A stretch of 64,000 bases of DNA from Bryoerythrophyllum caledonicum (GCA_963971425.1 OZ020515.1:9068291-9132290), one strand, 5' to 3'. Numbered from the stretch's first letter, positions 10,865 through 21,964 are shown. The notes: a model not told the origin generated them from the letters alone. Numbers and translations: made by a program.

Positions 10865-13800
10865 AAGCCACTGTTTGATGAGATCCCGGTGGAGAACAGG
10901 AAAGGGATTCCGCCCACCTACAACAAGGAAACGGGGAGGATCGAGCAGCTATTTGTCATTGAGAACGACCACATTTGGCGCGATAGCTGGGAGGTGATGA
11001 AGGCGAGGGACCTTATCATGGAGCTGCATGGACCGGACTCGCCCATCGTACCGCCTGGACAAACCGGCCCCAAGCAGATACTGTGCATTCATTGCAACAC
11101 GACGCACCAGAAGCACAGGTTCAACTTCCACCGGAACCATGCATTGTGCGAAGGGAAGGGGAAGGAGGGCGTGAAGATGCCGTCGTATCCCAATTTGGGC
11201 GTCAGGGATGTGGCGAACTTTGTGGCACGACTTCGGGATTGCCAGTTGGCTGAAGATGCAATTCAAGTATTCGGCACCATAGAGCCGATAGCCACGAAGA
11301 GGAGGCCTCGGAAGGGTGCCGATAATGAGGAGGAACCGAACAGTCGACGTCGAATTAAGCGCGGGAAGAAGCTGTCACAGAAGGGCCCTCCGTAGAAGCG
11401 TACCGCGGCGGCTTCTCGGAAAAGACCTCCGCCCCCGAAAGCTATGTCGAGTGACGATACTTCTTCCTCGGCAGAGTCAAGAGGAGTCACAGCACAGATC
11501 ATGAGGCCGATAACGCACGGACTCTGATTGTGCACGGCGAGAAGGGCGGTCTTCCGTCCGGGGATGATGCCTCTAGGAATTCCGGTGCCGAGAACCCGAT
11601 GTCGAAAGTCCGGAAGTCCGCACTCGCGCCGGCGCCCTCTAGGGATTCCTCCATTGTCCTCCGGAAGGCGGAGCTTGCGAAGCAGAATGTACCGAAGAAG
11701 GTGGCACAAGCTGAAGAGGCCACAAAGAAGGCGAGATTTGAAGAGTCTTCGAAGAAGGCATTCCGGCCCCCAGCAACGGCGAAAAGGCTTACGAGAATGT
11801 CTGTGGAAGAGACCGCGATGGCGAGAAGGCATCGATCCCCACCGGTGCAACAGCGGTTCAGAGAGACAAATAATGCCGAGAGACCCTCCGACTCTGACGA
11901 AGGAATGCCGATAACCTCGCACGAATCCCCCCAATCCTCGGCCCAGAAGGAACAGCGACCGCCGCTGACATTCGCCAGTATACTTCGGTTAGGCTCTAAT
12001 GATGGTGCGAATCCCGATAAGCGCCTCATTCTCCCAGCGAAAGGTAGCAAGGAGCAAGCTTTGGAGTCGGAGAGGGCCGAGATGATACGGCACGTGCAGG
12101 AGGACGCTGCGCGCCTTTTCCCGTTGAAATTGGTGCCCACCCCCGAAAGTAAGGTACCGATAACGCCGCTATATCTACTCCTCAAGCATGGTCTGCTCGA
12201 CAGTATCACGATGGGCAGTTTACATTCCGAAGATGAGCTGTTGAAGTACGTCTTGTCCTTGGTGGAGTCTGGAGGCAGCCACGGGAGGTTCCACTAGGCT
12301 CTCGCTGCCTGCATTTCCGAAGGGGTCGGCTTCGACGATAACCCTGTTTCGTTTCAACAGTTGTCAATCCTTTGCAATCTGGCAAAGAATCCGGATTACA
12401 GTACAACAAAAGAGGTCTGGACAGAGGCATCGAGAGGAACGTAGGCATATATGACGCATATGTTGGAGTGCGTCCAGTTAGAAGCGGCTTTGCAGGCCAA
12501 AAACGACAAACAAAAGCGGTGCAGGGAGAAGTTAGTCAGGATGGAGATGAGTAGATTTGATGCCAAAAGGGCGGTGGAGACAGAGGCTATTCGATGGGAC
12601 TTCAACAATCTCTTCGGGTATTGCGCTATGAACGAGATTCTTCGACCATTGCTGCCCCCACTGCCATGGACGCACAACATTGACGAGGCTCGAGATGTCG
12701 TGCACCGTCTAATTTCTATCAGAATCGACATTGCCCCGTCTCCGGCTCCAGCTATGCTGTTGAAGTGTTACTTCGTTTGCAACGGGTTCTGGCGGGTGTA
12801 AGTTTTTCCTTCTCGCCACAAACTTGTCCCTTATCGTGTCTTCTCGTCCCTTATCGTATCTCATCGTCCCTTATTGTCTCTTATCATCCCTTATCGTCCC
12901 TTATCGTCTCTTATCGTCTCTTATCGTCCCTTATCGGTTTACTTGACTCCGTTGTTTTTCAGGGGCCGGAATATGTGCAACCCTAGCGTAATCCCCGGGC
13001 TTGCCAGTATTGAATTGTACGTGGACGCTCCAGTGAAAAATTGGGATGGGCCGTCTCAAATGTACGAAGTCCTAAGTCCCTTCCTCTTCGGAAGGGACGC
13101 ATCCGATTTGCACCTCCCGTTCTCGGCGGCGTTCTCGCGGCTCTGCAATAATAAGAACAGCGGGCGAGATTCTGTGTTGCGCTTCATCGAAATGGTCCAT
13201 GCTCGCACTGTCGTGGACACGGCAAGGAGTCATCCAGAGGATTTGGTTCGACAGTGGTGTGCTGCCGATAAGGGTAGCTACGAACACTGGGATACCCTGG
13301 ACGAGAACTGCTTGGCAAGGGAGGATCTGGACTTCATGTATGCCGGCTACGTTCCACGTAAGCTTTATCCGATAACCCCGTCATTCATCTAACTATTTTC
13401 TTCCTCATTCTTGGTATCTCCGTTATTTCCCTGTGACTAACGATAAGGCTTTTGCAAGCACTGTAGATCCTACCGGACCACGCGAAAGGGATCTTGCAGA
13501 GGCAGATTGCAAGAACGCCGTGTCGCGTCTGGTAAAAAGAGAGTGGGATCGGCGAGAAGAACATCCAGTGACTTCACATGACGAAATTCGGCGGGAGACG
13601 TCTACCCGAACAAGGGACCTCAAGGGTGCAGCCACCCTCCTTCACATGGACGAAGGAACCTCGAATGAATTCCGCGTCCAGAATCGGTTCCCGGGGAGTA
13701 ACGACGACGAAGGATTCCCCAACAAGTGTATGGACGAAGTTACGGAGGAAGCACAAGAGGGGCCTAGCGACGAAATACGTCAAGGAGGTATTCCCGATAT

Positions 13801-14721
13801 CGTCTAGGAAGAGCCCGCTTCTACAATGGTGAAGTCACCGGGCCGTCCCGCCGATAACCCATCTCCCATGGAGTTTATGTGGACACAAGCTATGAATGAC
13901 CCTACCCTCGGCTTTCCGGAGTCTTCACAGTCGCTGATGGGGCTATCTCAATTCGACACCCCTCTTCAACATGTTGTGTTTGCGGGTACGGGGGAGACGG
14001 AACCCGGCATTAAACCCCATCGTCTATCGTTCCCTCTGTCGAGTCAAGGTATTGAAAACCTGGACTCTACTGACAGTCCCCCGGTGGTTCCCGAGGCGCC
14101 TTGCGTGACACCCTTGGAAAGTCATCCAATCCCAGAGAAGGCTCCCTCTCCGGACTCCGATTACGCTTCTCCGCCAGGGCCCGATAACCCTGCTCCTCCG
14201 CCAGATCCCGAGAACCCGCCAGAGCCCGAGAACCCTGCTAGCCCGCCAGAGCCCCAGAACCATGCCAGTCCGCCAGAACCCGTTGAGCCTGCTTCAGTGC
14301 CAGATCCTGATAGCCCTGTTCTGGTATCTGAGCCCGATAAGCCTGCTCCTTCGCCAGAGCTCGATATGCCTGCTCCTCCGCCAGGACCCGTTCAGGCTCC
14401 TCCTCCGCAAGAGCCCGATAACCCTTCTCCAAAGGAGATGGACCCCGAGGAGATCAGATTGGCATTGCGCTTTATCAAGGAAGCACATGAATCTGGGATG
14501 TCTAGTATTTGGGTTTATCCTGGACTCGAAGAGCGTGTTATGAACAGAAGGGAAGGACAGAAGGCGCCGTATACGTGCATGTTGAAGGAGAACCGCGGAG
14601 TATGTACGTCAGACTGTGTGTCCTAGGAGAAAGAGCCCTCGCTCTGCTACGAAGCCGAGGAGCATGACGCATCCATGATAGAGAGGAACCTCGACATTAT
14701 TGTAGAGGTCCTAATGCGGCG
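10865..14721 (+). pseudogene. MULE accessory gene, N-terminal and central part (zinc-finger-like, Pro-rich)
   Basis: The first segment (open from 10865, best from 10889) has a C-x2-C-x11-H-x5-C array (CIHCNTTHQ...FHRNHALC, residues 66-87 from 10889), resembling a BED-type DNA-binding finger, then a basic tail (RRRIKRGKK). Next comes a Ser/Lys/Ala-rich linker and a helical segment. After an intron at 12798-12962 and another at 13358-13466, both keeping frame, a Pro-Glu-Pro-rich stretch (about 14140-14430) leads to 14721, the donor of a third intron. In-frame stops are TAG at 11393, 12295, 12439, 13805 and 14624, plus an unexplained frame change between about 11395 and 11500. No ATG start is clear. 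It probably forms one gene with the Ulp1 domain downstream. Confidence 0.65.
12831..12940 (+). repeat. Intronic 10-bp tandem array of TTATCGTC(C/T)C
   Basis: Eleven consecutive decamers with exact 10-bp spacing. Seven of them (12831, 12851, 12891, 12901, 12911, 12921, 12931) carry perfect TTATCG; the rest differ by one base (TTCTCG, TCATCG, TTATTG, TTATCA). It lies wholly within the predicted intron 12798-12962. Confidence 0.95.
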
Positions 14722-15835
14722 GTGAGTGTCGTCGTCTATGTTATCGTGTTCTCTGACACCTACTGTTTATCGTCACCTATTGTCTAACGTCCGCTTTCTT
14801 CTGAATTGCAGGCCTCGTTTTATTCACCCGAAGGACCTGAGTGGAGGTATGAGGTTTTTCGGTCCAGACCTTTGGCAAGCCGTGGATGTCTCGCTCGCAC
14901 TACAGGATTGGCATTGCGTGCTAAAGGACAAGCGGGAAATGGAAGGCACATTTCTAGATTTCATCCTTAGGCATGTCGTCTACCGTGCGAAGGAGCATGT
15001 TCGAATCCAGTATCATCACACGCACAACTGGTTATCGGTGACTTTGCAGTGCTATCTGGCGGATGAAGGGAAGGGTTGAGATGACATCATGAGCTTTCTC
15101 AGCCGCTCGTTCCGTAGCACCACCAAGACGCCGAATATCCTTATCGTCCCTTACCACGATAAGGGTCACTGGAGCGTATTCGTCGTGGAGCAAAGGCGAA
15201 CGTATCACCTGGACCCAGCGAAAGGCATGCACAAGGGTCGGGAAGTGAACAACTTCATCTTCCTTGTGCACATGGGATGGGCAACCGCGAAGGGCGTGAG
15301 GATCGGATCTCGGAGTTGGACTGAATGGCAGAGTCGATCGCCGATAAGGTTGCCTCTGCCTAGTCAGAAAGAAAGCTGGGAGTGTGGTTTCATGGCAGGC
15401 TTGGGCTTCTGGCAGTACCTTATCGCACGTGGTGGGCGCAAAGAGGCGGAGGAGAAGACCGTGACGGAGACCAAATATCTAGACTGGGACGGGAAGAAGG
15501 CGTACCGATGGTTCATGCAAGCGCTGTATACGGAGATTGTCGCACCGCTTCCGTTCCACGATGTCCTTAATCATTGTGGTCAGGATACGGTGGAGTTCGG
15601 AAGTGGAAGTCCGGACGTAGTTTTTGTGGAAGTCGGCAGGGTTGTCTACATAGACGGACAGGGGCCCAAAGACAGCGGACGGACGGACAGTAGGACGGAC
15701 GGACAGGACGGACAACACTTTTTGGCGGACAGTTGCGTGTAAAAAAAAATTACAAACCCTAAATCAAATTTTCAACTTACCCCCTGGTAAAACACGTGTG
15801 CACGACACGTCAGACGGCTTTCCACGTCACATCAA

Positions 15836-16119
15836 GGGGCGGGCGCGTGCCTTCGGACCGCGCGCGCAGCATTTGGGGCCGGGCGCGTACCAATCTGGAC
15901 CGGGCGCCGTTCATGAAGGGCCGGGCGGTTCCAATTAGGGCCGGGCGCGTACGATTTAAGACCGGGCGCGTACCCCTAAGGGCCGGGCGCGTGCATAGCA
16001 GGGCCGGGCGCGTAGCACTCAGGGCCGGGCGCGTACCGTCAAGGTCGGGCGCGTACCGTTAGGGGCCGGGCGCGCAGCGTCACGGGCCCTGGCGCCGTAA
16101 CCTGGGGTCGCGCGCGCCC
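15836..16119 (+). repeat. GC-rich minisatellite, about 21-bp unit with fixed core
   Basis: About ten units share the core GGGCGCGTAC (or a close variant) and an end AGGGCC, while the 5-8 bases between them differ in every unit. It runs into the assembly gap at 16120, so the array is longer than seen. Confidence 0.85.
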
Positions 16120-16319
16120 NNNNNNNNNNNNNNNNNNNNNNNNNNNNNNNNNNNNNNNNNNNNNNNNNNNNNNNNNNNNNNNNNNNNNNNNNNNNNNNNN
16201 NNNNNNNNNNNNNNNNNNNNNNNNNNNNNNNNNNNNNNNNNNNNNNNNNNNNNNNNNNNNNNNNNNNNNNNNNNNNNNNNNNNNNNNNNNNNNNNNNNNN
16301 NNNNNNNNNNNNNNNNNNN
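16120..16319. other. Assembly gap, 200 N
   Basis: Exactly 200 N, the same size as the second gap, so probably a placeholder. It falls inside the GC-rich array, a likely cause of assembly failure. Confidence 0.97.
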
Positions 16320-16601
16320 CTTATCGGACGGACAGCAGCCTCTACCGGACGGACAGCCGGACGGACGGACACTACCGGACGGACGGACGGCCGAACAACC
16401 CTGGAAGTCGGTACAGAGACAGCGAAGAAGAAGGAAGTCCCAGTTCTTGGTATTTCGGAGACAGTGGGGGATCGTGATCTTCAGGGCTTCAACGTGCTTA
16501 CAAACCCACCAGTGACTCAAGGAAGGCGGAAGAAGTCAACCGCGCCGAAAAGCTCGAAAAAACCGAGAAAACCGAAGGGCATCACTAAGACAAAGAAGTA
16601 G

Positions 16602-16977
16602 GCGATAAGGGGGGTGTTGTACAAAACCGATAGACTCCAGGAATTTGTACAGATTAATAGGATGCCGATGTTGTACATTTCATTCATTGTAAATGACAAT
16701 TTTTTCGATAGCGTACATAAACGGATTTTGGGACCCCCTTGTAGAGGCTTGTAAGCGGAGCTTAAAATCCAGTATTTGCCGATTATATTGAATGTTGAGT
16801 TTTAACTTTCAAACTAAAGAAATATCACTTCAGTGGAAATTTCAGCCGATGCATGGAACTTAATCTAAGAGCATCTTATCGGCAGTATTCTACCGATAAG
16901 ATTACTAATGATTATCGGTGCAGGTTTGCAGCTGAAATCCTCTGCCCTTTATACTCATCCACATCGGTGCCGATAAC
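16602..16977. other. Convergent 3' region of the two MULE genes
   Basis: Non-coding and AT-rich between the two gene ends. It has CGATAA/TTATCG sites at about 16612, 16876, 16893, 16912 and 16971, one of the densest non-array clusters in the element. Confidence 0.6.
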
Positions 16978-19842
16978 CTAAGTCGTTTCTTGAGTTAGTC
17001 TTTCGCTAGCTGGAACGGACCTCACCCGAAAACCTCTGGAATCCAGGAAGTCATGCAACCTTCGGAGCCTCATTCCAAGACCGTCTTCATTTGTGGGGAG
17101 CGGTGCAGCTATATCCTGGAGTGGATGAAGCATTCCGGCTTCGATTTCAGCCTCCAACCTTGAGAGGGTGGCGTCGGTGTTGCGCAAAGCTGCATCCAAG
17201 TGTCTTGCTAGCAACGGTTGGCGATAAGCCTTCTCGAGTAGCTTCAGGACAAGCTGATGCATACGATCAAAGTCGCATACCCATGTCTCGCCTAATTCTC
17301 GAAGGTTGGAAGTCACTGGGGTTACATCTCCGGCTTCGGTATCGGAGGGAACATCATTATCGGGGAAGCCCTCGGTATTCGGGTGTCGACCATTGTCTTG
17401 GCGGAGAAGATTCATCATTCCTCCTTGGATTGTGCCGCGAAGGGAGCCCAGATATCTAGCAATTTTTCCCTCCGCCAGGTCAGGTCTTGTCATTTTCAGG
17501 ACCTTAACCTGGTGCTTACAGATGTTACTTTTCTGGGAATGAACACATTGGCAGACGGCCCATTCGGTGCATGGATTGTATACCGCATACGTAATGTGTC
17601 TCCTATTCGAGGATTTAACGTATGCAGGACCTCCCGACCACTCGGGCAAGGTGACCACATTATCGGGAATTGTATTTGCTTGGTTGATTGCATTGACCAT
17701 GATCTGCCGTTGCCTCTTGTTCTTTATAAAACCGTTTAGCTTACACCAGTGACTGTAATCACACTTCTCGATGACATTTCCAGTGAGCTCATAAATAAGC
17801 CAGTCCATCCTTCGGTTGATAAGCTTCCTTTTGGATTGCCGAAGCACTGCTTTCATGTTAGAATGTTATGATTCGATCGCTGCAGTGGTGTCCTGGCCAG
17901 CATGGGGGATTTTCCGGTCTCCCACAATCCATATTTTGATTTTCGGGAGCCATTCCTTGTCGAAGTACTTCCAGTATGCATCAGCGTCTGGCAAGAGAGT
18001 CTTAGCTTTGCCGTAAACGTGCCGCACCCACTCTACCAAATTCCACACCTTATCGCCGGGAGCTCTCGCCGAAGGGTCTTGGAAGTCACTAGGTGTCTCT
18101 GATACATACATAAGTGAGCCCACAATTCGCAAAGCTCCGGCCCTCGTCTCCATGTCTTTCAACTTAGCACATGCATTCTTCTGCCACGCTCGACGAACAT
18201 GCCAGAGACATAGAAATAGATGCGAGTGCGGCCAAACCTCCCTGTGATAACCCGACAAGCCGATAAGTACAACTCGCTGAAGCCCGTCACCCGATAACGT
18301 AAGAATGCTAAATTGCTTACCAAAGAGAGTTGATCTCATTATCGGGGTCGTCAAGTACAAAGGCAGTGGGTCTCCAATCCGGCCTATTCTGCACCAACAT
18401 CCAAGGGACGAGATCTGCTTGTTTGGATTTCGCAGTGATCACGAAAGCCACTGGAACACCGTTTCCCCACTCGTCGAATTCCATCATCGTGAAGAGCGGA
18501 TACTGGGCACGCAAGCAAGGAATTAAGCGGTATGGGAGTGAGTGCTCCTAATTTTTATACGTTCCCTACATGGAGCACGGTAAAGGTATGTGTACCTTTT
18601 TGTTGTTCGTTGCAAATGTCCCGTCTATAGCAATAATGTTATCGTGACTGTATTTCAGCATCATGTGCGTCTGAAATGGGGTTTGAATCCCAATTACGAA
18701 GGGTACGTTATCGGCATTCAGCACTCCGTCGACCTTGCTGCCCGGGTCTTGGTAGTAAAAAACCGTACCTCGGTTTTCTCGGACCCACATTCTCACACTC
18801 TCAGCGTCGTTGTCGTGTTTCTTGTATAGTTCTTGCGCACGGACTCCGTATATGTTGCGGATGTCCTCTATTCTAAGGAAACAATCCCGAGAAGGCGTAA
18901 GAGTGCCCTCATCCTGTGCCTTCAGTACCAGCTTCTGGTGCTTCTATATTATAGCTGCCATCGGAACTTGCTCTTCAAATTGCCTCAGAACCCAAAGCCT
19001 TACTTCCTCCGATATGTACTTCCGAAAGCGGAGCTTTCCCCTCTGCACATTGTCCTTATCGTGGACGATGAGGCCCTGTGTGTCGACATGTTCCGAGCAA
19101 AAGTACCCTATCTCGGCGATATATGGTAGAAAATAGTACCTCTTTACGTAGAATCGACATTGGCAACCCACTTTCATAGAGCCCCCCTCCTTCGCATCAG
19201 TGGCATGAGGGCCTTTCTTGCCAGCGCCGGACGTAAGTTGTTTCCCTTTGTGATTGTATTTCGATGGCGTTGGTGTCATTTCGGGCGTGATAGCTTGGAT
19301 CTTGTCCCTATTCTCTTCGGGACCGTATTGACAACGCCATCTGCTTATCGGCGTTGACCATCAGAGATACGTGCGGTACTGAAGAGATGTAACGGCACAG
19401 CCGATAAGCAGATCTACCGTGTATATTGAATGTGATATGACAGGTCGTGATTCACTTACCGCTGGTACTCGATGTGGCAGTTCCACCGATAGTGCGTCTT
19501 CTCGCCGACGTTTGTGGGGTCGTTCTTGTCGCGGACGAAGGTAGTCTCTACATCCTTTCGGCCAGACTGCTCACCCTCCACGAAATCCGAGACCCTATCC
19601 CAAGGAATGTAGGCGATAAGCTTGGACTGCTTCCTCTTCGATGATTGCGGATCGTCTACGAACCTTGTATCATTCTCGGCCTCCATGTTCCACCTAAGAC
19701 ATTTCCACGTCAAAATCCCTGGAGGAGGGTTCTGTAATGAATCGGGCATTCGAAGAACCTTGTGACCGTGTTTCTTCAGATAGTCTGCATGCTGGCCTTC
19801 CCGGAACGCGGCATCAAGGTCCTCCACCCCCTTCTCACGCAC
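16978..19842 (-). pseudogene. MULE transposase (DDE domain plus SWIM zinc finger)
   Basis: Read right to left, the frame starts in the terminal repeat at 19842. A first exon ends at donor GTAAGT near 19455 and the next can begin near 19359. A Cys/His-rich N-terminal region (KVGCQCRFYVKRY ... YFCSEHVDTQG) looks like the WRKY/GCM1-type finger of MULEs. The catalytic core follows: Asp in IIAIDGTF (near 18625), FDEWGNGVPVAF, Asp in FVLDDPDNEINSL, LCLWHVRRAW, and a Glu in TTAAIES (near 17870). A SWIM finger CQCVHSQKSNICKH lies in the C-terminal part. A short intron is likely near 18272-18320. TAG stops lie near 18942, 18579 and 18563 and a TAA at about 17866, so this copy is inactive as read. Confidence 0.85.
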
Positions 19843-20353
19843 GCCAGCCGATTTCTTTCTCCCTTGACGCCTCTATTTCCTCCATGCTGCCCCGTTATCG
19901 GCAACGGTTGGTGCCGCCGTCTCGCCAGAATTCCCATTCGGCCTGTCTTGGATGGGGAGATTGAGATCGAGGAACTCCATTCACGCAGAGACAAGCACAA
20001 CCCTTCCGGCAAGGTGCTACACGGCACAATAGATCGTGCGAAAGACGGCGCAGTACGAAACGATGTGGATGACACTTCGTGCCGGCATCCGCCGAGAAGG
20101 GCGGGTCATTCTGGAGTACACGTGGCGGGGGCGAGAAGGTGACTTCGGTGATCCGGAGAAGGCGGGGGCGAAGGGGTTTTTCGGCGAGAACTGCCGAAAA
20201 GAGAGACCGGCAGCGCGAAATAATTGAGGGCGAGAGTGGCAGTTATCGTGGGAAGGAGGCGAAAAGGCGCTTTGGGAGAAGGGCCGGTCATCGCGGTGTC
20301 AGGGCTAAAACGGGCCCTGACACCGCGAACCCGGATTGACTGTAGTGACCGGG
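19737..20353 (-). repeat. Right terminal inverted repeat of the MULE
   Basis: Inverted partner of 9624-10274. It contains the start of the minus-strand transposase frame (19842 leftwards) and the presumed promoter of that gene. Confidence 0.9.
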
Positions 20354-20380
20354 CAAGCAACTAGTGTGACTAACATTTTA

Positions 20381-20480
20381 AGTATTTCTCAGGTTGTTTG
20401 AAAACCACTTAGGAACAACTAACGGATTCCTCGTTTATCATCTACAGTTTTGTCCACGTGACCACCTAGAGTCTCAGGCC
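20381..20480 (+). promoter_or_regulatory. Displaced distal promoter segment of a repeat-peptide gene
   Basis: AAAACCACTT, AACTAACGGATTCCTC and a following CATC/TCTCA stretch match the upstream region of the 54.5 kb gene (51725-51790) and, inverted, that of the 32.8 kb gene (about 33365-33420). The rest of this promoter resumes near 22068, beyond inserted DNA. Confidence 0.5.
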
Positions 20481-20499
20481 GTTCCTATATAGATTCCAA

Positions 20500-20655
20500 C
20501 ATGTTCCCGAAGATTTACCACAATGCTCCCACCACATTCCTGAGGAGTTCCCATGTTGTTCCCATGTGTTCCTCAACATTCCCCAACGTGTTCTTAAGTG
20601 CGTTCCCAACGTTCCCCAACATTTCCCCATTCCATAGAGTTCCCAACGCATTTAC
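20500..20655 (+). repeat. Degenerate GTTCCCA-type low-complexity repeat
   Basis: Words like GTTCCCAACG, TTCCCCAAC and CATGTTCCC recur irregularly. It has no coding value. Confidence 0.5.
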
Positions 20656-20785
20656 ACTTGAGCCAATTTATACTTTTAAAGCCATATTCATTAAATAGAA
20701 ACATTTTAGAGTCTCAAATGAGTGACTTTGAACTTGACAGTAGTAGATATGGAAGTCTCAAACTTCGTGAAATGTCTCAATTTAA

Positions 20786-21960
20786 CCCCTAAAGTTCCTT
20801 GACACTTTTTGTCAAAAACTAGTCCAAAACTGCCATTGTCAAACATGGTCGCAATAATCACATTGTTGAGAAGAATTCTGAACTTTTAACCATAAGATCT
20901 AAAAATAGACTCAAGTATAACAATCCTGTAAAACTATGGTTGCAATCCACCGCACGGATGTGAAGATTATAGTGTTTGAAGTGCAAGATATAGTTTTTTT
21001 TCCCTCTTGCCCGACAAAGTCAACTCACTTTGACTAAGCATATCTTCTAGTATTTTCACTACATTGTGTTGGAAACCATTACTAATGCAAAGAATATGAT
21101 GTTAGCTAAGTGTGTGCAAAATTAGAGGTCATTTCGAGGGGTACATCATACTCAAATAAAAACTTTAGTGAAAGGGGGTATAAAACAATGCAAATGACTA
21201 CAAATGAAGTGAGAAATTATTTGCTACCTACAAATTTACAAATTTGAAAATCCGTACGGTTGAAATGTGGAATTTATTTTTTTACTTATTTTAGATTTGT
21301 TTTCTAAAACGGGTAAAATCTCTAATTTTAATGAATTTATTGAATTATTCAAATATTATAGGTGAGGGCAGGGCTTCAAAATGGGCACCCTTCAAGAAAT
21401 GAAGGGCCCTGTCATTCACCCACTCCCATGTGCGGGACCCGCGCAGCTCCTTGGGGGTAGCCCGCCATTGCAAGGCGGCATTTCTTTTTTTTTCGCACGT
21501 GCCATCTCTTTTACTATCCGGGCCCTGCCACAGCCCCTGCCATGCGCTACTTTCCATGAGCTTCCGGGCCCGCCGCAAGGCACTTTATGCTAATTTTTGT
21601 TAAATTTCTATTTATCCCTTTTCTTGGAATTTGTGGGATCTTCCCTTCCACCATTCTTCCCCTTGATTTGGGCTGCCCCACCCTCCCTCCACCCTTTGTG
21701 CCCCTACTTACTGCCCCTCTTTCACACATGTGTTTCATTGGTTCCCAGGGGTGCCGAGGCTGCCCAACGTCCCCATTTTGAGAATAGGTGGTACTAACTT
21801 TCAAACCATAAATCCAATTTTTTTTTTTAAATATCTCCACGGAGCTCTTATCTGGGGCGATCTAGAATAATTTTTTTTTTTAAAAAGGATTTTTTTTTGA
21901 ATTTCAGGAACCTGCCCAACATCTAGAATCCCCTTGAAGGAGACTCTCGTCCTTTAAGGG
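20786..21960. mobile_element. TTAA-flanked element, CCCCTAAAG ends (piggyBac-like, non-autonomous)
   Basis: Starts CCCCTAAAG and ends CTTTAAGGG, bounded by TTAA at 20782-20785 and 21961-21964. The internal left part is similar to the element at 52260-53181 (shared CCAAAACTGCCA and CATAAGATCT-like words). No transposase is present. A TTAA target with CCC termini is the piggyBac signature; assignment rests on the ends alone. Confidence 0.65.
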
Positions 21961-21964
21961 TTAA

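Larger units (their letters stand above)
15637..16403. mobile_element. hAT-like non-autonomous element nested in the MULE
   Basis: Begins CAGGGTTGTC and ends GAACAACCCTG, giving a terminal inverted repeat CAGGGTTGT of hAT type. Both sides carry the exact 8-bp target duplication GAAGTCGG (15629-15636 and 16404-16411). Subterminal runs of CGGACGGA flank the centre on both sides, as transposase-binding repeats do in hAT elements. The centre is a GC-rich minisatellite and a 200-N gap, so its true length is unknown. No coding frame. Confidence 0.85.
14812..16601 (+). pseudogene. MULE-encoded Ulp1-like (C48) cysteine protease domain, interrupted
   Basis: Follows the intron 14722-14811 in frame. 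The peptidase core is visible: His in HDKGHWSVFVVE-like sequence (KGHWSVF), Asp in YHLDPAKG, and Gln/Cys in PSQKESWECGF. C48 enzymes cleave SUMO or related modifiers; the role of Ulp1-like proteins in MULEs is unsettled. A TGA at 15077-15079 breaks the frame upstream of the active site. A hAT-like insertion at 15637-16403 splits the C-terminus; the frame resumes beyond it with a Lys-rich end (SSKKPRKPKG) and a TAG at 16599-16601. The basic tail could be a nuclear localisation signal. Confidence 0.8.
9624..20353. mobile_element. 10.7 kb Mutator-like element (MULE) with Ulp1-type gene
   Basis: The two ends are long inverted repeats starting CCCGGTCACTACAG. Inside are a minus-strand transposase and a plus-strand accessory gene, facing each other with 3' ends converging near 16.6-17.0 kb. 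Plant MULEs carrying Ulp1-like peptidase genes are a known class (Kaonashi type). The element is decayed: about ten in-frame stops are seen across the two genes, a hAT-like element sits in the accessory gene, and a 200-N gap lies inside that. No convincing 9-11 bp target duplication is visible (left flank ...CTACGACA, right flank CAAGCAACTAG...), so one flank may have been rearranged. CGATAA/TTATCG occurs about 54 times across it. Confidence 0.88.

Noticed and set aside
15796-16062. 88-codon frame with repeating GRVPxRA units
   Set aside because: The protein periodicity follows from the 21-bp GC-rich minisatellite inside a hAT-like element; no start context or homologue supports translation.
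15836-16119. CRISPR-like array (constant core, variable spacers)
   Set aside because: Units are only 21 bp with 5-8 bp variable parts, in a plant transposon and without cas genes.
9624-20353. Amber read-through or a variant genetic code in the MULE
   Set aside because: Other genes in the window use TAG as a normal stop, and the transposase also carries a TAA; decay is simpler.
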